Shown: one piece after another, positions 37,785 through 45,829 of the stretch
Layout: the number at the start of each line of letters is the position of its first letter
Position numbering within the stretch: the first letter of the stretch is position 1
Assembly (NCBI RefSeq): GCF_028680575.1
Contig: NZ_JAPCKI010000014.1
Span: 1-64,000, forward strand
DNA: 64,000 bases
Direction of reading: 5' to 3'
Source of the DNA: Acidovorax benzenivorans
GTDB lineage: Bacteria; Pseudomonadota; Gammaproteobacteria; Burkholderiales; Burkholderiaceae_C
Notes under the pieces: model-generated
Told to the model about the DNA's origin: nothing
Database searches by the model: none
What the model saw: only the letters and a program-made list of their open reading frames with translations
Made by a program: the position numbers and the translations under genes

Positions 37785-39005
37785 ATGCAACGTAGAAATT
37801 TCGTCAAGCTCGGCGGCGCAGCTGCTGCCCTGCAGTGCCTTCCCTCCATCGGCTTTAGCCAGCAAGGGGATGTGTTTCGCATTGGCTCGCTCACGCCCAT
37901 CACGGGCGCAGGCAGCCCCTACGGCCCGGGCATGCAGCAAGCCATCCGCCTGGCGGTAGACGAGGTCAATGCCGCTGGCGGTGCCGGTGGCCGCAAGCTC
38001 GAACTCTTTACCGAAGACGACCAGACCAAGCCCGACGCCGCCGTGCTGGCCGCCAAGAAGCTGATCGAGGTGAACAAGGTGCAGGCGGTGCTGGGCACCT
38101 GGGCCTCGGGCGTGACGCTGGCCGTGATGCCGCTGACGGATGCGGCAGGCATCATCCAGATGAACGTGTCGGGCGCACCCGCCATCTCTACGCTGGACAC
38201 CAAGGACCTGGTGTGGCGCTTTCAGGCCACCAACGACCGCTTTGGCGCTGCGTTTGCAGAGATCTGCACCAAGCGCGGCTTCAAGCGCCCGGCCACCATG
38301 GCGTTCAACAACGCATCGGGTCTGGGCAATGTGGAAGGCTTCACCAAGGTGTGGGAAAAGCGCGGTGGCAAGGTGGCGGCGCACGTTACCTACGAACCCA
38401 ACCGCCCCAGCTACCGCAGCGAACTGCAGAAGATTCTGGCGGCCAAACCCGATGTGATCGTGATGGGCTCGTACCTGCCCGACACCACCATCATCCTGCG
38501 CGAGTGGTTCCAGTCGGGCGCCGACAACAAGTGGGTCATCCCCGGCTGGGCGGCCAATCCCGACCTGGTGAAGGCCCTGGGCGCGGAAGTGTGCGAAGGC
38601 ATCATTTCGGTGGAGACGGTTTCCAACGAAAAGAGCACGTCGTATGCGCAATTCGATGCGGCGTTCACCAAGGCCACGGGCAAGGCTGCGTCCACCAACA
38701 TCTATGCCGCCATGGCCTACGACATGGTGATCTCTCTGGCCCTGGCCATGGAGGCCGCAGGCCCCAAGGCCACGGTGGAGCAGATCAACGCCAAGCTGCG
38801 CGAGGTGTCCAACGCCCCCGGCACCGCCGTGTACTCGTTTGCCGATGGCAAGGCGCAGTTGGGCAAGAAGGCCAAGGTGAACTACGAAGGCGCGTCCAGC
38901 AAGCTGGACTTTGACAAGTTCGGCGATGCCACGCCCGACTTCGGTGTCTTCATCATCGAAAAGGGCCAGCTGGTGCGCCGCGACGTGGTGTCCATCGCTG
39001 CGTGA
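37785..39005 (+). CDS. ABC importer substrate-binding protein (LivK-like)
   Basis: Periplasmic receptor of 406 residues in the Peripla_BP_6 family. The N-terminus MQRRNFVKLGGAAAALQC has a twin-arginine motif (RRNFVKL), so export is probably through Tat. The mature part begins with FRIGSLTPITGAGSPYGPG and continues with the family pattern (AVDEVNAAGGAGGRKLELFTEDD, VLGTWASGVTLAVMPL). Substrate is not predictable: branched-chain amino acids are one option, aromatic acids, amides or urea-like compounds others. Starts 30 bases after the amidohydrolase, with CGGAGA before the ATG. Confidence 0.9.
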   Translation: MQRRNFVKLGGAAAALQCLPSIGFSQQGDVFRIGSLTPITGAGSPYGPGMQQAIRLAVDEVNAAGGAGGRKLELFTEDDQTKPDAAVLAAKKLIEVNKVQAVLGTWASGVTLAVMPLTDAAGIIQMNVSGAPAISTLDTKDLVWRFQATNDRFGAAFAEICTKRGFKRPATMAFNNASGLGNVEGFTKVWEKRGGKVAAHVTYEPNRPSYRSELQKILAAKPDVIVMGSYLPDTTIILREWFQSGADNKWVIPGWAANPDLVKALGAEVCEGIISVETVSNEKSTSYAQFDAAFTKATGKAASTNIYAAMAYDMVISLALAMEAAGPKATVEQINAKLREVSNAPGTAVYSFADGKAQLGKKAKVNYEGASSKLDFDKFGDATPDFGVFIIEKGQLVRRDVVSIAA

Positions 39006-39093
39006 TGTGCCAGGCCCGGTGTGTCTGCTGAGTGCAGGACCCGGGCTTATGTTTTGTTATGGAGTCGGCATCAACCCACTTAAACCCTTCACG

Positions 39094-39135
39094 CTGAGCC
39101 TGTCGAAGCGCAGCGCAGAGCTTCGACAGGCTCAG
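39094..39135. repeat. Perfect 15-bp inverted repeat
   Basis: CTGAGCCTGTCGAAG (39094-39108) and its exact complement CTTCGACAGGCTCAG (39121-39135) with a 12-base loop. The arms match a palindromic sequence that I know to be common between genes in several proteobacteria. It lies between the binding-protein gene and the permease genes and could stabilise or attenuate the message, giving more binding protein than permease. Confidence 0.75.
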
Positions 39136-39211
39136 CCCGAACGGATGGTTCAAGTTCAAAGATGCGGATTCAATAGGACTGCGCACAGCGAGATGTGCAT
39201 GGAATGACCCA

Positions 39212-40087
39212 ATGACCTGGATCGATTTTGTAAACCTGCTGATCAACGGATTGATCGAAGGCCTGGTGGTGGCGCTGCCCGCGCTGGCCATGACCCTGGT
39301 GATGGGCGTCAACCGCTTTCCCAATGCAGCCACCGGCGACATGCTGACCACCGGCGCCTACGCTGCCGTGGCGGTGCAGTTGTTGGGCGGCTGGCCGCTG
39401 TGGGCGGCGGCGCTCATCAGCATGGTGGTCACGGCAGTGGTGTCGGCGGGCTCGTACACGCTGATCTTTCGCAAGCTGGCCGGGCGGCCCATGGTGTCGT
39501 CCATGCTCGCGGCCATCGGCCTGGGCTTTTTGCTGCGCAGCCTGATTGGCTTTTTTGCGGGGCATGACCAGCGGACGTTTGACCTGCCCCTGGTGCGCGC
39601 CTGGAACTTTGGCGGCATCCGCATCCTGCCCACTGACCTGGTGATTGCAGCGGTGGCCGCTGCATGCCTGGTGGTGGTGTTTGTGCTGATCTACCGCACC
39701 AGCTTTGGCCGCCAACTGCGCGCCGTGGCCGACAGTGCCGATCTGGCACGCGCGAGCGGCATCCGCGCCAATGGGCTGATGCTTAGTTTGTGGCTGCTGG
39801 TGGGGGCCTTGTCATCGCTGGGCGGCGTGCTGCTGGGCATGAAGGCCGTGGTCAGCCCCGAGATGGGGTGGGAGAGTTTGATCCCCGCCTTTGCCGCCAT
39901 GGTGCTGGGCGGCATCGGTAGCCCGGTGGGCGCGGTGCTGGGTGCGCTGCTGCTGTGTGTGGCGCAAGAGCTGGCGGTGCCGTTGTTGGGGCCGTCGTAC
40001 AAGCTGGTGCTGTCGTTTGTGGTGTTGGCGCTGGTGCTGCTGGTGCGCCCGGCCGGCATCATGGGCCGCGTGCAACTGGTGCGGTAA
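39212..40087 (+). CDS. ABC importer permease (LivH-like)
   Basis: A 291-residue inner-membrane permease of the branched-chain amino acid type. About eight helices; the family pattern INGLIEGLVVALPALAMTLVMGV at the start, and the cytosolic loop TSFGRQLRAVADSADLARASGI contacting the ATPases. Forms the translocation pore with the LivM-like protein encoded 12 bases downstream. Confidence 0.9.
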   Translation: MTWIDFVNLLINGLIEGLVVALPALAMTLVMGVNRFPNAATGDMLTTGAYAAVAVQLLGGWPLWAAALISMVVTAVVSAGSYTLIFRKLAGRPMVSSMLAAIGLGFLLRSLIGFFAGHDQRTFDLPLVRAWNFGGIRILPTDLVIAAVAAACLVVVFVLIYRTSFGRQLRAVADSADLARASGIRANGLMLSLWLLVGALSSLGGVLLGMKAVVSPEMGWESLIPAFAAMVLGGIGSPVGAVLGALLLCVAQELAVPLLGPSYKLVLSFVVLALVLLVRPAGIMGRVQLVR

Positions 40088-40099
40088 GGAGTTCGATTC

Positions 40100-40981
40100 A
40101 TGATTGCTTACCTGTGTGCCATTGGCATCGTTGCCCTTATCTACTGCCTGCTGGCGCTGGGCCTGAACCTGCAGTTCGGCCTGACCCGGCTGGTCAACTT
40201 TGGCGTGGTGGCGTTCTTTGCTGTGGGCGCCTACACATCCGGCCTGCTGGCGCTGCAAGGCGTGCCGCTGGTGCTGTGTTTTGTGGCGGCGGCTGTGCTC
40301 TCGGGTTTGCTCGCGCTGCCCATTGGCCTGCTGTCGCTGCGCCTGCGGGATGACTACCTGGCCATCGTGACGCTGGGCTTTTCGGAGGCGGTGCGCATCT
40401 CCATCCAGCAAGAAAGCTGGTTGACCAAAGGCGTGCAGGGCTTGCCCGGCTTGCCCAAGCTGTTTGCGTCCTGGGGCAGTGGCGTGTCGGACATGGCGAT
40501 TTTTGCCACGCTGCTGGCCATGGTCGCTGTGGTGGCCTGGGGCACGGTGCGCCTGGCGGCCAGCCCGTTTGGGCGGCTGCTCAAGGCCATTGGCGACGAT
40601 GAGCCCGCGTTGTCGGCCCTGGGCAAGGACCCCGCCTGGTTCAAGGTGCAGGTGTTCATGCTGGGGGCGGCGTTGGCCGGGCTGGCGGGTGCGTTTTACG
40701 CGCACTTCATTACCTTCATCACGCCAGAGCAGTTCATCCCACTCATCACGTTTTACGTGTGGATGGGGCTGGTGATGGGCGGCTCGGGCACGGTGCGCGG
40801 TGCGGTGTTTGGATCGCTGCTGCTCATGGTGTTTCTGGAAGGCTCGCGCTTTGCCAAAGACTGGGTGCCGGGCGTGTCAGAAGTCGGCATGGCCAGCCTG
40901 CGCCTGGCGGCGGTGGGCCTGGCGCTGATCCTGGTCACCTTGTACAAGCCCAATGGCCTGTTTGGAGGCAAAACCCAATGA
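40100..40981 (+). CDS. ABC importer permease (LivM-like)
   Basis: A 293-residue permease with about nine helices. LGLNLQFGLTRLVNFGVVAFFAVGAYTSGLL and SPFGRLLKAIGDDEPALSALGKDPAWFKVQVFMLGAALAGLAGAF are typical LivM segments, the latter the coupling loop. Its stop overlaps the start of the ATPase gene by four bases. Pairs with the LivH-like permease. Confidence 0.9.
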   Translation: MIAYLCAIGIVALIYCLLALGLNLQFGLTRLVNFGVVAFFAVGAYTSGLLALQGVPLVLCFVAAAVLSGLLALPIGLLSLRLRDDYLAIVTLGFSEAVRISIQQESWLTKGVQGLPGLPKLFASWGSGVSDMAIFATLLAMVAVVAWGTVRLAASPFGRLLKAIGDDEPALSALGKDPAWFKVQVFMLGAALAGLAGAFYAHFITFITPEQFIPLITFYVWMGLVMGGSGTVRGAVFGSLLLMVFLEGSRFAKDWVPGVSEVGMASLRLAAVGLALILVTLYKPNGLFGGKTQ

Positions 40982-41748
40982 CCGCAACAACGATGCTGAA
41001 AGTGGACGCCGTCACGCGGCAGTTTGGGGGCTTCAAGGCGGTGGATGGGGTGTCGCTGCAACTGGGGGCGGGCGAGATATTGGGCATTGCAGGCACCAAC
41101 GGTGCAGGCAAAAGCACGCTGTTTGCCGCCATTGCCGGGCAGCAGCCAGCGGACGCGGGGCAGATTCATTTTGAAGGTCAAGACATCACCCGCATGCCTC
41201 CGTACCGCCGGGCGCGGCTGGGGCTGGTGCGCACGTTCCAGATTCCGCGCGAGTTCAAGAGCCTCACGGTGCACGAGAACCTGATGGCGGCTGCCGCCAA
41301 CCCGCAAGGGGAGCGGTTGCTGAACGCCTTCTTCCAGACGCGCAGCCTGCGCGAGCACGAGGCGCAGCTCTCCGTCAAGGCCGACCGCATCCTGCAGTTT
41401 TTGAACCTGGCGCGGGTGCGCGACGTGAAGGCGGGTGGCTTGTCGGGCGGCCAGAAGAAGCTGGTGGAGCTGGGCCGCGTGCTGATGCTGGACCCGCGCT
41501 GCATTTTGCTGGACGAGCCGTTTGCCGGGGTCAACCCGGTGCTGATCGAAGAGATTTGTGACCGCGTGCGCGAGCTGAACGGGCAGGGCATCGCGTTCAT
41601 CGTGATCGAGCACCACCTGCAGGCGCTCAAGTCGTTGTCGAACCGAATGATCGTGATGGACCGGGGCTCCATCCTGGCCGAAGGCGACCCGCACACCGTG
41701 CTGGACGACCCGCGCGTGCAGGAAGCCTATATGGGAGGGGTGGTATGA
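40978..41748 (+). CDS. ABC importer ATPase (LivG-like)
   Basis: A 256-residue ATPase: Walker A GTNGAGKST (about 39-47), signature LSGGQKK (about 160), Walker B CILLDEPFAG, H-loop VIEHH. The LivG-type insertion after the Q-loop (RTFQIPREFKSLTVHENLMAA) is present. Overlaps both neighbours by four bases, so it is translationally coupled within the transporter operon. Confidence 0.9.
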   Translation: MTATTMLKVDAVTRQFGGFKAVDGVSLQLGAGEILGIAGTNGAGKSTLFAAIAGQQPADAGQIHFEGQDITRMPPYRRARLGLVRTFQIPREFKSLTVHENLMAAAANPQGERLLNAFFQTRSLREHEAQLSVKADRILQFLNLARVRDVKAGGLSGGQKKLVELGRVLMLDPRCILLDEPFAGVNPVLIEEICDRVRELNGQGIAFIVIEHHLQALKSLSNRMIVMDRGSILAEGDPHTVLDDPRVQEAYMGGVV

Positions 41749-42458
41749 GCGGTGCAGACAACTTGCTGCGGATCGCGCAATTGCGCGGCGGGTATTCCGA
41801 GGTGGACATCATCCACGGCATCGACCTGGCCGTGGCGCCGGGCGAGATCGTGACCATTGCGGGCACCAATGGCGCAGGCAAGTCCACCCTGGTGAAGGCG
41901 TTGCTGGGCCTGCTGCCGCGCGTGGCGGGCACCATCCACCTGGGTGGGCGCGACATCACGGCCCTGTCGGCCGAAGACCGGTTTGACGCCGGGCTGGCCT
42001 ATGTGCCGCAGGTGGCCAATGTGTTCCCGTCCCTCACCGTGCGCGAGAACCTGCTGGTGGTGCGCGGCGTGGCAAACATCAAGCGCCGCATGGACGAGGT
42101 GCTGGCCGACTTTCCGGCGCTGGTGGAACGATTGCCTCAGCCCGCCAGCAACCTCTCGGGCGGCGAGCGCCAGCAGCTCGCCTTCGCGCGGGCTCTCATG
42201 CCGTCGCCGCGCATCATGGTGCTGGACGAACCGACGGCAGCGCTGGCGCCGTCACTCGTCGGCAAGGTGTTTGACATGGTGCAGAAGCTGCCCGCCGCAG
42301 GCGTGGCGGTGCTGATGGTGGAGCAGCGCGCGCGCCAGGCGCTGCAGATCAGCCAGCAGGGCTACATCCTGGACCAGGGGCGGTGCGTGTTGCAGGGCCC
42401 AGCGCAGGGGCTGCTTGCCGATGAGCGCATGGCGCAGCTTTACCTGGGCAACCACTGA
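41745..42458 (+). CDS. ABC importer ATPase (LivF-like)
   Basis: A 237-residue ATPase with Walker A GTNGAGKST (about 42-50), Y/Q-loop VPQVANVFPSLTVRENLLV, signature LSGGERQQLAFARALM and Walker B IMVLDEPTAAL. Last gene of the amidohydrolase-importer operon, followed at once by a strong terminator. Confidence 0.9.
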   Translation: MSGADNLLRIAQLRGGYSEVDIIHGIDLAVAPGEIVTIAGTNGAGKSTLVKALLGLLPRVAGTIHLGGRDITALSAEDRFDAGLAYVPQVANVFPSLTVRENLLVVRGVANIKRRMDEVLADFPALVERLPQPASNLSGGERQQLAFARALMPSPRIMVLDEPTAALAPSLVGKVFDMVQKLPAAGVAVLMVEQRARQALQISQQGYILDQGRCVLQGPAQGLLADERMAQLYLGNH

Positions 42459-42484
42459 GTCGCCTGCGATTCAGCCGGAAATGC

Positions 42485-42521
42485 AAAACACCGAGCAGGC
42501 GCTTTGCCTTCTCGGTGTTTT
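42485..42521 (+). terminator. Rho-independent terminator of the importer operon
   Basis: AAAACACCGAG/CTCGGTGTTTT stem with a 15-base loop, T-run GTTTTGC, 27 bases after the livF stop codon. Confidence 0.85.
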
Positions 42522-42577
42522 GCTATTTATTTAATAGCTGTTAGCGCTTTATTTATAAGCGCTAGAGCATGTTTTTA
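42522..42577. repeat. Dispersed palindromic repeat, copy G
   Basis: GCTATTTATTTAATAGCTGTTAGCGCTTT then ATTTATAAGCGCTAGAGCATGTTTTTA; the most regular palindrome of the family in this window (TTAGCGCTT/AAGCGCTAG). It sits between a terminator and the end of uspA. Confidence 0.8.
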
Positions 42578-42580
42578 TGC

Positions 42581-43024
42581 TTAACGCAGCACCAGCACAG
42601 GGATGTGCGAATGCGTCAGCACATGCTGCGTTTCGCTGCCCAGCAGCAGGCGCTTGAGGCCCTTGCGGCCGTGCGATGCCATGACAATCAGGTCGCACTT
42701 GTGCTTCTTGGCGGCGGCAATCACGGCCTCGGCGACCAGGTCGGACTTGGCGATCACGGCCTTTACCGTCACGCCTTGCGCACCGCCCTGGGCCTTTACG
42801 CCATCGACCATGGCCTGTGCGGTATCGCCCCACTGGGCTTCGATGCGCTTGACGTCGTTCATGTCCACCGGCATGCCACCTTCAAAGTAGCTGCGGGGGT
42901 AACGGGGCACCACCTTGAGGGCTACCACTGTGGCGCCCGTCAGTGCGGCCAGCGACAGGCCATGTTCCACTGCTTTGTCCGACAGGGGGGATCCGTCTGT
43001 AGCGATCAGGATGCGTTTGTACAT
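42581..43024 (-). CDS. uspA: Universal stress protein A family
   Basis: A 147-residue UspA-fold protein: RILIATDGSPLSDKAVEHGLSLA at the start and the ATP-binding motif SHGRKGLKRLLLGSETQHVLTHSHIPVLVLR at the end (G-x2-G-x9-G-S/T), so it should bind ATP. A strong GAGGAG precedes ATG 43024. An FNR-type box lies about 41 bases before the expected transcription start, which predicts induction under low oxygen, as reported for Anr-controlled Usp proteins in pseudomonads. Confidence 0.9.
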   Translation of the reverse strand: MYKRILIATDGSPLSDKAVEHGLSLAALTGATVVALKVVPRYPRSYFEGGMPVDMNDVKRIEAQWGDTAQAMVDGVKAQGGAQGVTVKAVIAKSDLVAEAVIAAAKKHKCDLIVMASHGRKGLKRLLLGSETQHVLTHSHIPVLVLR

Positions 43025-43078
43025 AAAAGGGCTCCTCAAAGTGATGGAACAAGCTTAGGATGAATCATGTTCCAGGGC

Positions 43079-43092
43079 TTGATACAGGTCAA
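43079..43092. promoter_or_regulatory. FNR-type box between uspA and ccoI
   Basis: TTGATACAGGTCAA, nine of ten consensus positions of TTGAT-N4-ATCAA. On the minus strand TAAGCT at 43052-43057 would be the -10 element, placing the box centre near -41 of uspA (class II site). For ccoI the same spacing would put the start at the ATG itself, so uspA is the likelier main target. Confidence 0.7.
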
Positions 43093-43126
43093 TGTAATGA
43101 CGATGTCCCGCAGATAGGCTTGACCC

Positions 43127-45628
43127 ATGTCCATGTTTCAACCCGGTGCGCCGGTTTCAGCTCCGGCGCCCCATCCTGACAGCGTGACAAGCCCGTTGCT
43201 GCCGCAGCGGGTGGAACTGCTGGACGACCCCCAGGAGTGGCTGGCATTTGGTCGCCCCTGCACGCCTGCGGGCAACCCTTTGCCCAGCGGCGCAGCCGAT
43301 AGCGCCACAGTCGACCCAGAATCCACCGCGTGGGACTCCCATGTGGTGCTGGAGGGCATGCACTGCGCTGCCTGTGCCCTCACGATTGAAGATGCCCTGC
43401 GAGCCGTGCCGGGCGTGGTGCAGGCCGATGTGAGCGCCGCCACCCGTCGGGCCCGCGTGGTTTGGCAACCTGGCCGGGTTTTGCCGTCGCAATGGATGGA
43501 GGCAGTGCACCGCGCGGGTTACCGTACCATGCCCGCAATGGATGCGTTTGCGCGTGACCAGCGCCTGCGCGAGAGCCGCCGTGCGCTGTGGCGTTGGCTG
43601 GTGGCGGGCTTTTGCATGATGCAGGTGATGATGTATGCGTGGCCCGCCTACGTGGCGCAGCCGGGCGACCTGTCGGGTGAGATGGAGCAACTGCTGCGCT
43701 GGGCTTCATGGGTCATCACGCTGCCCGTGGTGGTTTTTTCTTGCGGGCCTTTTTTTACCAGCGCGCTGCGCGATATCCGCCTGCGTCGGGTCAGCATGGA
43801 CCTGCCTGTGGCGCTGGGCATGGCGATCACCTTTGTGGTCAGCACGGCTGGTACCTTTGACCCGGCAGGCACCTTCGGCAAGGAGGTGTACTACGACTCC
43901 CTGACCATGTTCGTGTTCTTCCTGCTCACCGGCCGTTGGCTGGAGTTGCGCCTGCGTGATCGCACAGCGGGCGCGCTGGAGGCGGTGATGAACCGCTTGC
44001 CCGACAGTGTGGAGCGGCGCGCGGTGGATGGCGGCTTCACCCGCGTGGCCACGCGGCGCATTGGGGTGGGGGACACCATCCGTGTACTGCCGGGCGAAGC
44101 GTTTCCGGCCGATGGCCGCATCACGGTGGGCAACACATACGCGGATGAGGCCTTGCTGACGGGGGAGTCCACGCCCGTGGCACGCCCGGTGGGCAGTGCC
44201 GTCACGGCGGGTAGCTACAACCTGCAGTCGCCGGTCGAGGTGCTGGTGGAAGGCACGGGCGGGCAGACTCGTTTTGCGCAAATTGTGGCGCTGATGGAAA
44301 GCGCCTCGCTGCAAAAACCCCGCCTGGCCCAGTTGGCTGACCGCATTGCGCGGCCTTTCCTGGTAGCGGTGTTGCTGGCGGCGGGCCTGGCTGCTGCCTA
44401 CTGGTGGCCGTCGGACCCTGGGCATGCGCTGATGGTGGCGGTGGCGGTACTCATCGTCACCTGCCCGTGCGCGTTGTCACTGGCCACCCCGGTGGCCATG
44501 CTCACCGCCGCAGGTACGCTGGCGCGCCACGGCGTGCTGGTGCGCAACCTGCAGGGGTTGGAAGCACTGGCCCAGGTGGACACCATGGTGTTTGACAAAA
44601 CGGGCACGCTGACCCGCGACGGTATGGCGCTGCAGGCTGTTCACACGGTGGGCGACTGCCGCGCTGACGATGCCCTGGCCTTGGCGGCCGCTTTGGCGCG
44701 CCAGTCGATGCACCCGGCTTCGCGTGCATTGGCTGCGGCGGCTGCGCAGCAGGTGCCGCTGGAGCGCTGGCAGGTGACTGGCCTGCAAGAAGACGCGGGT
44801 CTGGGGCTGACCGCCACCGTGGAGGATGCCACTGGAGGACAGGCTCCTCGGACGATCCGCCTCGGCTCTGCCAGCCACGCGGGTGTTGCTACTGGCGACA
44901 GCAGTGCTGCACTGCAGGTGGTGCTTTCTGAACAAACGACGGATGGCGCCCTGCACGAACTGGCCCGCTTCGATCTGGTGGAAGACCTGCGGTCCGAGGC
45001 CTCGGCCGTGGTCCATGCGTTGCAGCAGGACGGTGTGGCCGTGCAATTGTTGTCAGGTGACCGCCGGGGGGCTGTGCAGCGGGTGGCCGCGCAGGCGGGC
45101 ATTGCCCGCGCCCAGGGTGAGTGCGACCCGCAGGGCAAGCTGGCGGCCCTGCAGGCGCTGCAGTTGGAGGGGCACCATGTGGCCATGGTGGGCGATGGCC
45201 TCAATGACGGCCCGGTGCTGGCGGGGGCCCATGTATCGTTTGCGTTTGGCCGCGCGGTGCCGTTGGCGCAGTCGCGGGCAGACTTTGTGGTGCTGGGGGG
45301 CAGCTTGGCGCTGGTGCCGCAGACGGTGCTGTTGGCACGGCGCACCTTGCGCGTGGTGCGTCAAAATCTGTGGTGGGCTGCAGCCTACAACGCGCTGTGC
45401 GTGCCGCTGGCGGTAGCGGGCTGGATGCCCGCCTGGCTGGCCGGATTGGGCATGGCGCTCAGTTCGCTGCTGGTGGTGCTCAATGCCGCGCGCCTGGCGC
45501 GCGACCTGCCTTCCTTGCAGGGGTCGCACCCTGAGGAAGGCGCTGCGCCTGCGCACCTGGACTCGGTGGTTGGCAGCGCAACGCAGCCGCCCCTGCATCT
45601 TTCAAAGACAACCCTGGAGCCCGTCTGA
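43127..45628 (+). CDS. ccoI: Copper-transporting P-type ATPase for cbb3 oxidase
   Basis: An 833-residue P1B-type ATPase needed for copper supply to cbb3 oxidase. An N-terminal HMA domain holds GMHCAAC (about 77-83); the membrane metal site CPC is in VTCPCALSLATP (about 447); phosphorylation motif DKTGT (about 488-492); hinge GDGLNDGPVL (about 688). The first 60 residues are a proline-rich leader without the extra Cys-rich domain seen in many CcoI proteins. The stop codon overlaps the ccoS start by one base. Place and synteny, rather than general copper export, support the CcoI assignment. Confidence 0.9.
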   Translation: MSMFQPGAPVSAPAPHPDSVTSPLLPQRVELLDDPQEWLAFGRPCTPAGNPLPSGAADSATVDPESTAWDSHVVLEGMHCAACALTIEDALRAVPGVVQADVSAATRRARVVWQPGRVLPSQWMEAVHRAGYRTMPAMDAFARDQRLRESRRALWRWLVAGFCMMQVMMYAWPAYVAQPGDLSGEMEQLLRWASWVITLPVVVFSCGPFFTSALRDIRLRRVSMDLPVALGMAITFVVSTAGTFDPAGTFGKEVYYDSLTMFVFFLLTGRWLELRLRDRTAGALEAVMNRLPDSVERRAVDGGFTRVATRRIGVGDTIRVLPGEAFPADGRITVGNTYADEALLTGESTPVARPVGSAVTAGSYNLQSPVEVLVEGTGGQTRFAQIVALMESASLQKPRLAQLADRIARPFLVAVLLAAGLAAAYWWPSDPGHALMVAVAVLIVTCPCALSLATPVAMLTAAGTLARHGVLVRNLQGLEALAQVDTMVFDKTGTLTRDGMALQAVHTVGDCRADDALALAAALARQSMHPASRALAAAAAQQVPLERWQVTGLQEDAGLGLTATVEDATGGQAPRTIRLGSASHAGVATGDSSAALQVVLSEQTTDGALHELARFDLVEDLRSEASAVVHALQQDGVAVQLLSGDRRGAVQRVAAQAGIARAQGECDPQGKLAALQALQLEGHHVAMVGDGLNDGPVLAGAHVSFAFGRAVPLAQSRADFVVLGGSLALVPQTVLLARRTLRVVRQNLWWAAAYNALCVPLAVAGWMPAWLAGLGMALSSLLVVLNAARLARDLPSLQGSHPEEGAAPAHLDSVVGSATQPPLHLSKTTLEPV

Positions 45629-45765
45629 TGGACATCCTATATTTGTTGATTCCGCTGTCCGTGATGCTGGTGCTCTTGATTCTCGGAGGCTTGTGGTGGG
45701 CGGTGTACCGCGGCCAATTCGAGAGCGTCGAACAAGAGGGGGAGCGCATTCTCCGAGACGGTTGA
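45628..45765 (+). CDS. ccoS: cbb3 oxidase maturation protein CcoS
   Basis: A 45-residue protein beginning [24 protein letters not shown], one membrane helix followed by [22 protein letters not shown]: the CcoS/FixS pattern. CcoS is required for inserting haem and copper cofactors into CcoN. Its ATG overlaps the ccoI stop (TGATG). Its own stop codon lies inside the FNR box that precedes ccoN. Confidence 0.9.
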   Translation: MDILYLLIPLSVMLVLLILGGLWWAVYRGQFESVEQEGERILRDG

Positions 45766-45775
45766 CTTGTGTCAA
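45762..45775 (+). promoter_or_regulatory. FNR-type box upstream of ccoN
   Basis: TTGACTTGTGTCAA, a symmetrical FNR/Anr site overlapping the last codons of ccoS and centred 61 bases before the ccoN ATG. A class II arrangement would start transcription near 45810. Predicts low-oxygen induction of ccoNOQP independent of ccoIS. Confidence 0.8.
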
Positions 45776-45829
45776 TGCCCGATAGCCGCGACTGCAACAA
45801 ACTCTTACTGCAATATAAAGAGGTGCCCG

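Noticed and set aside
33531-38651. Long minus-strand frames of 595 and 637 residues
   Set aside because: They lie antisense to matB and to the amidohydrolase/binding-protein genes and show no domain or start context.
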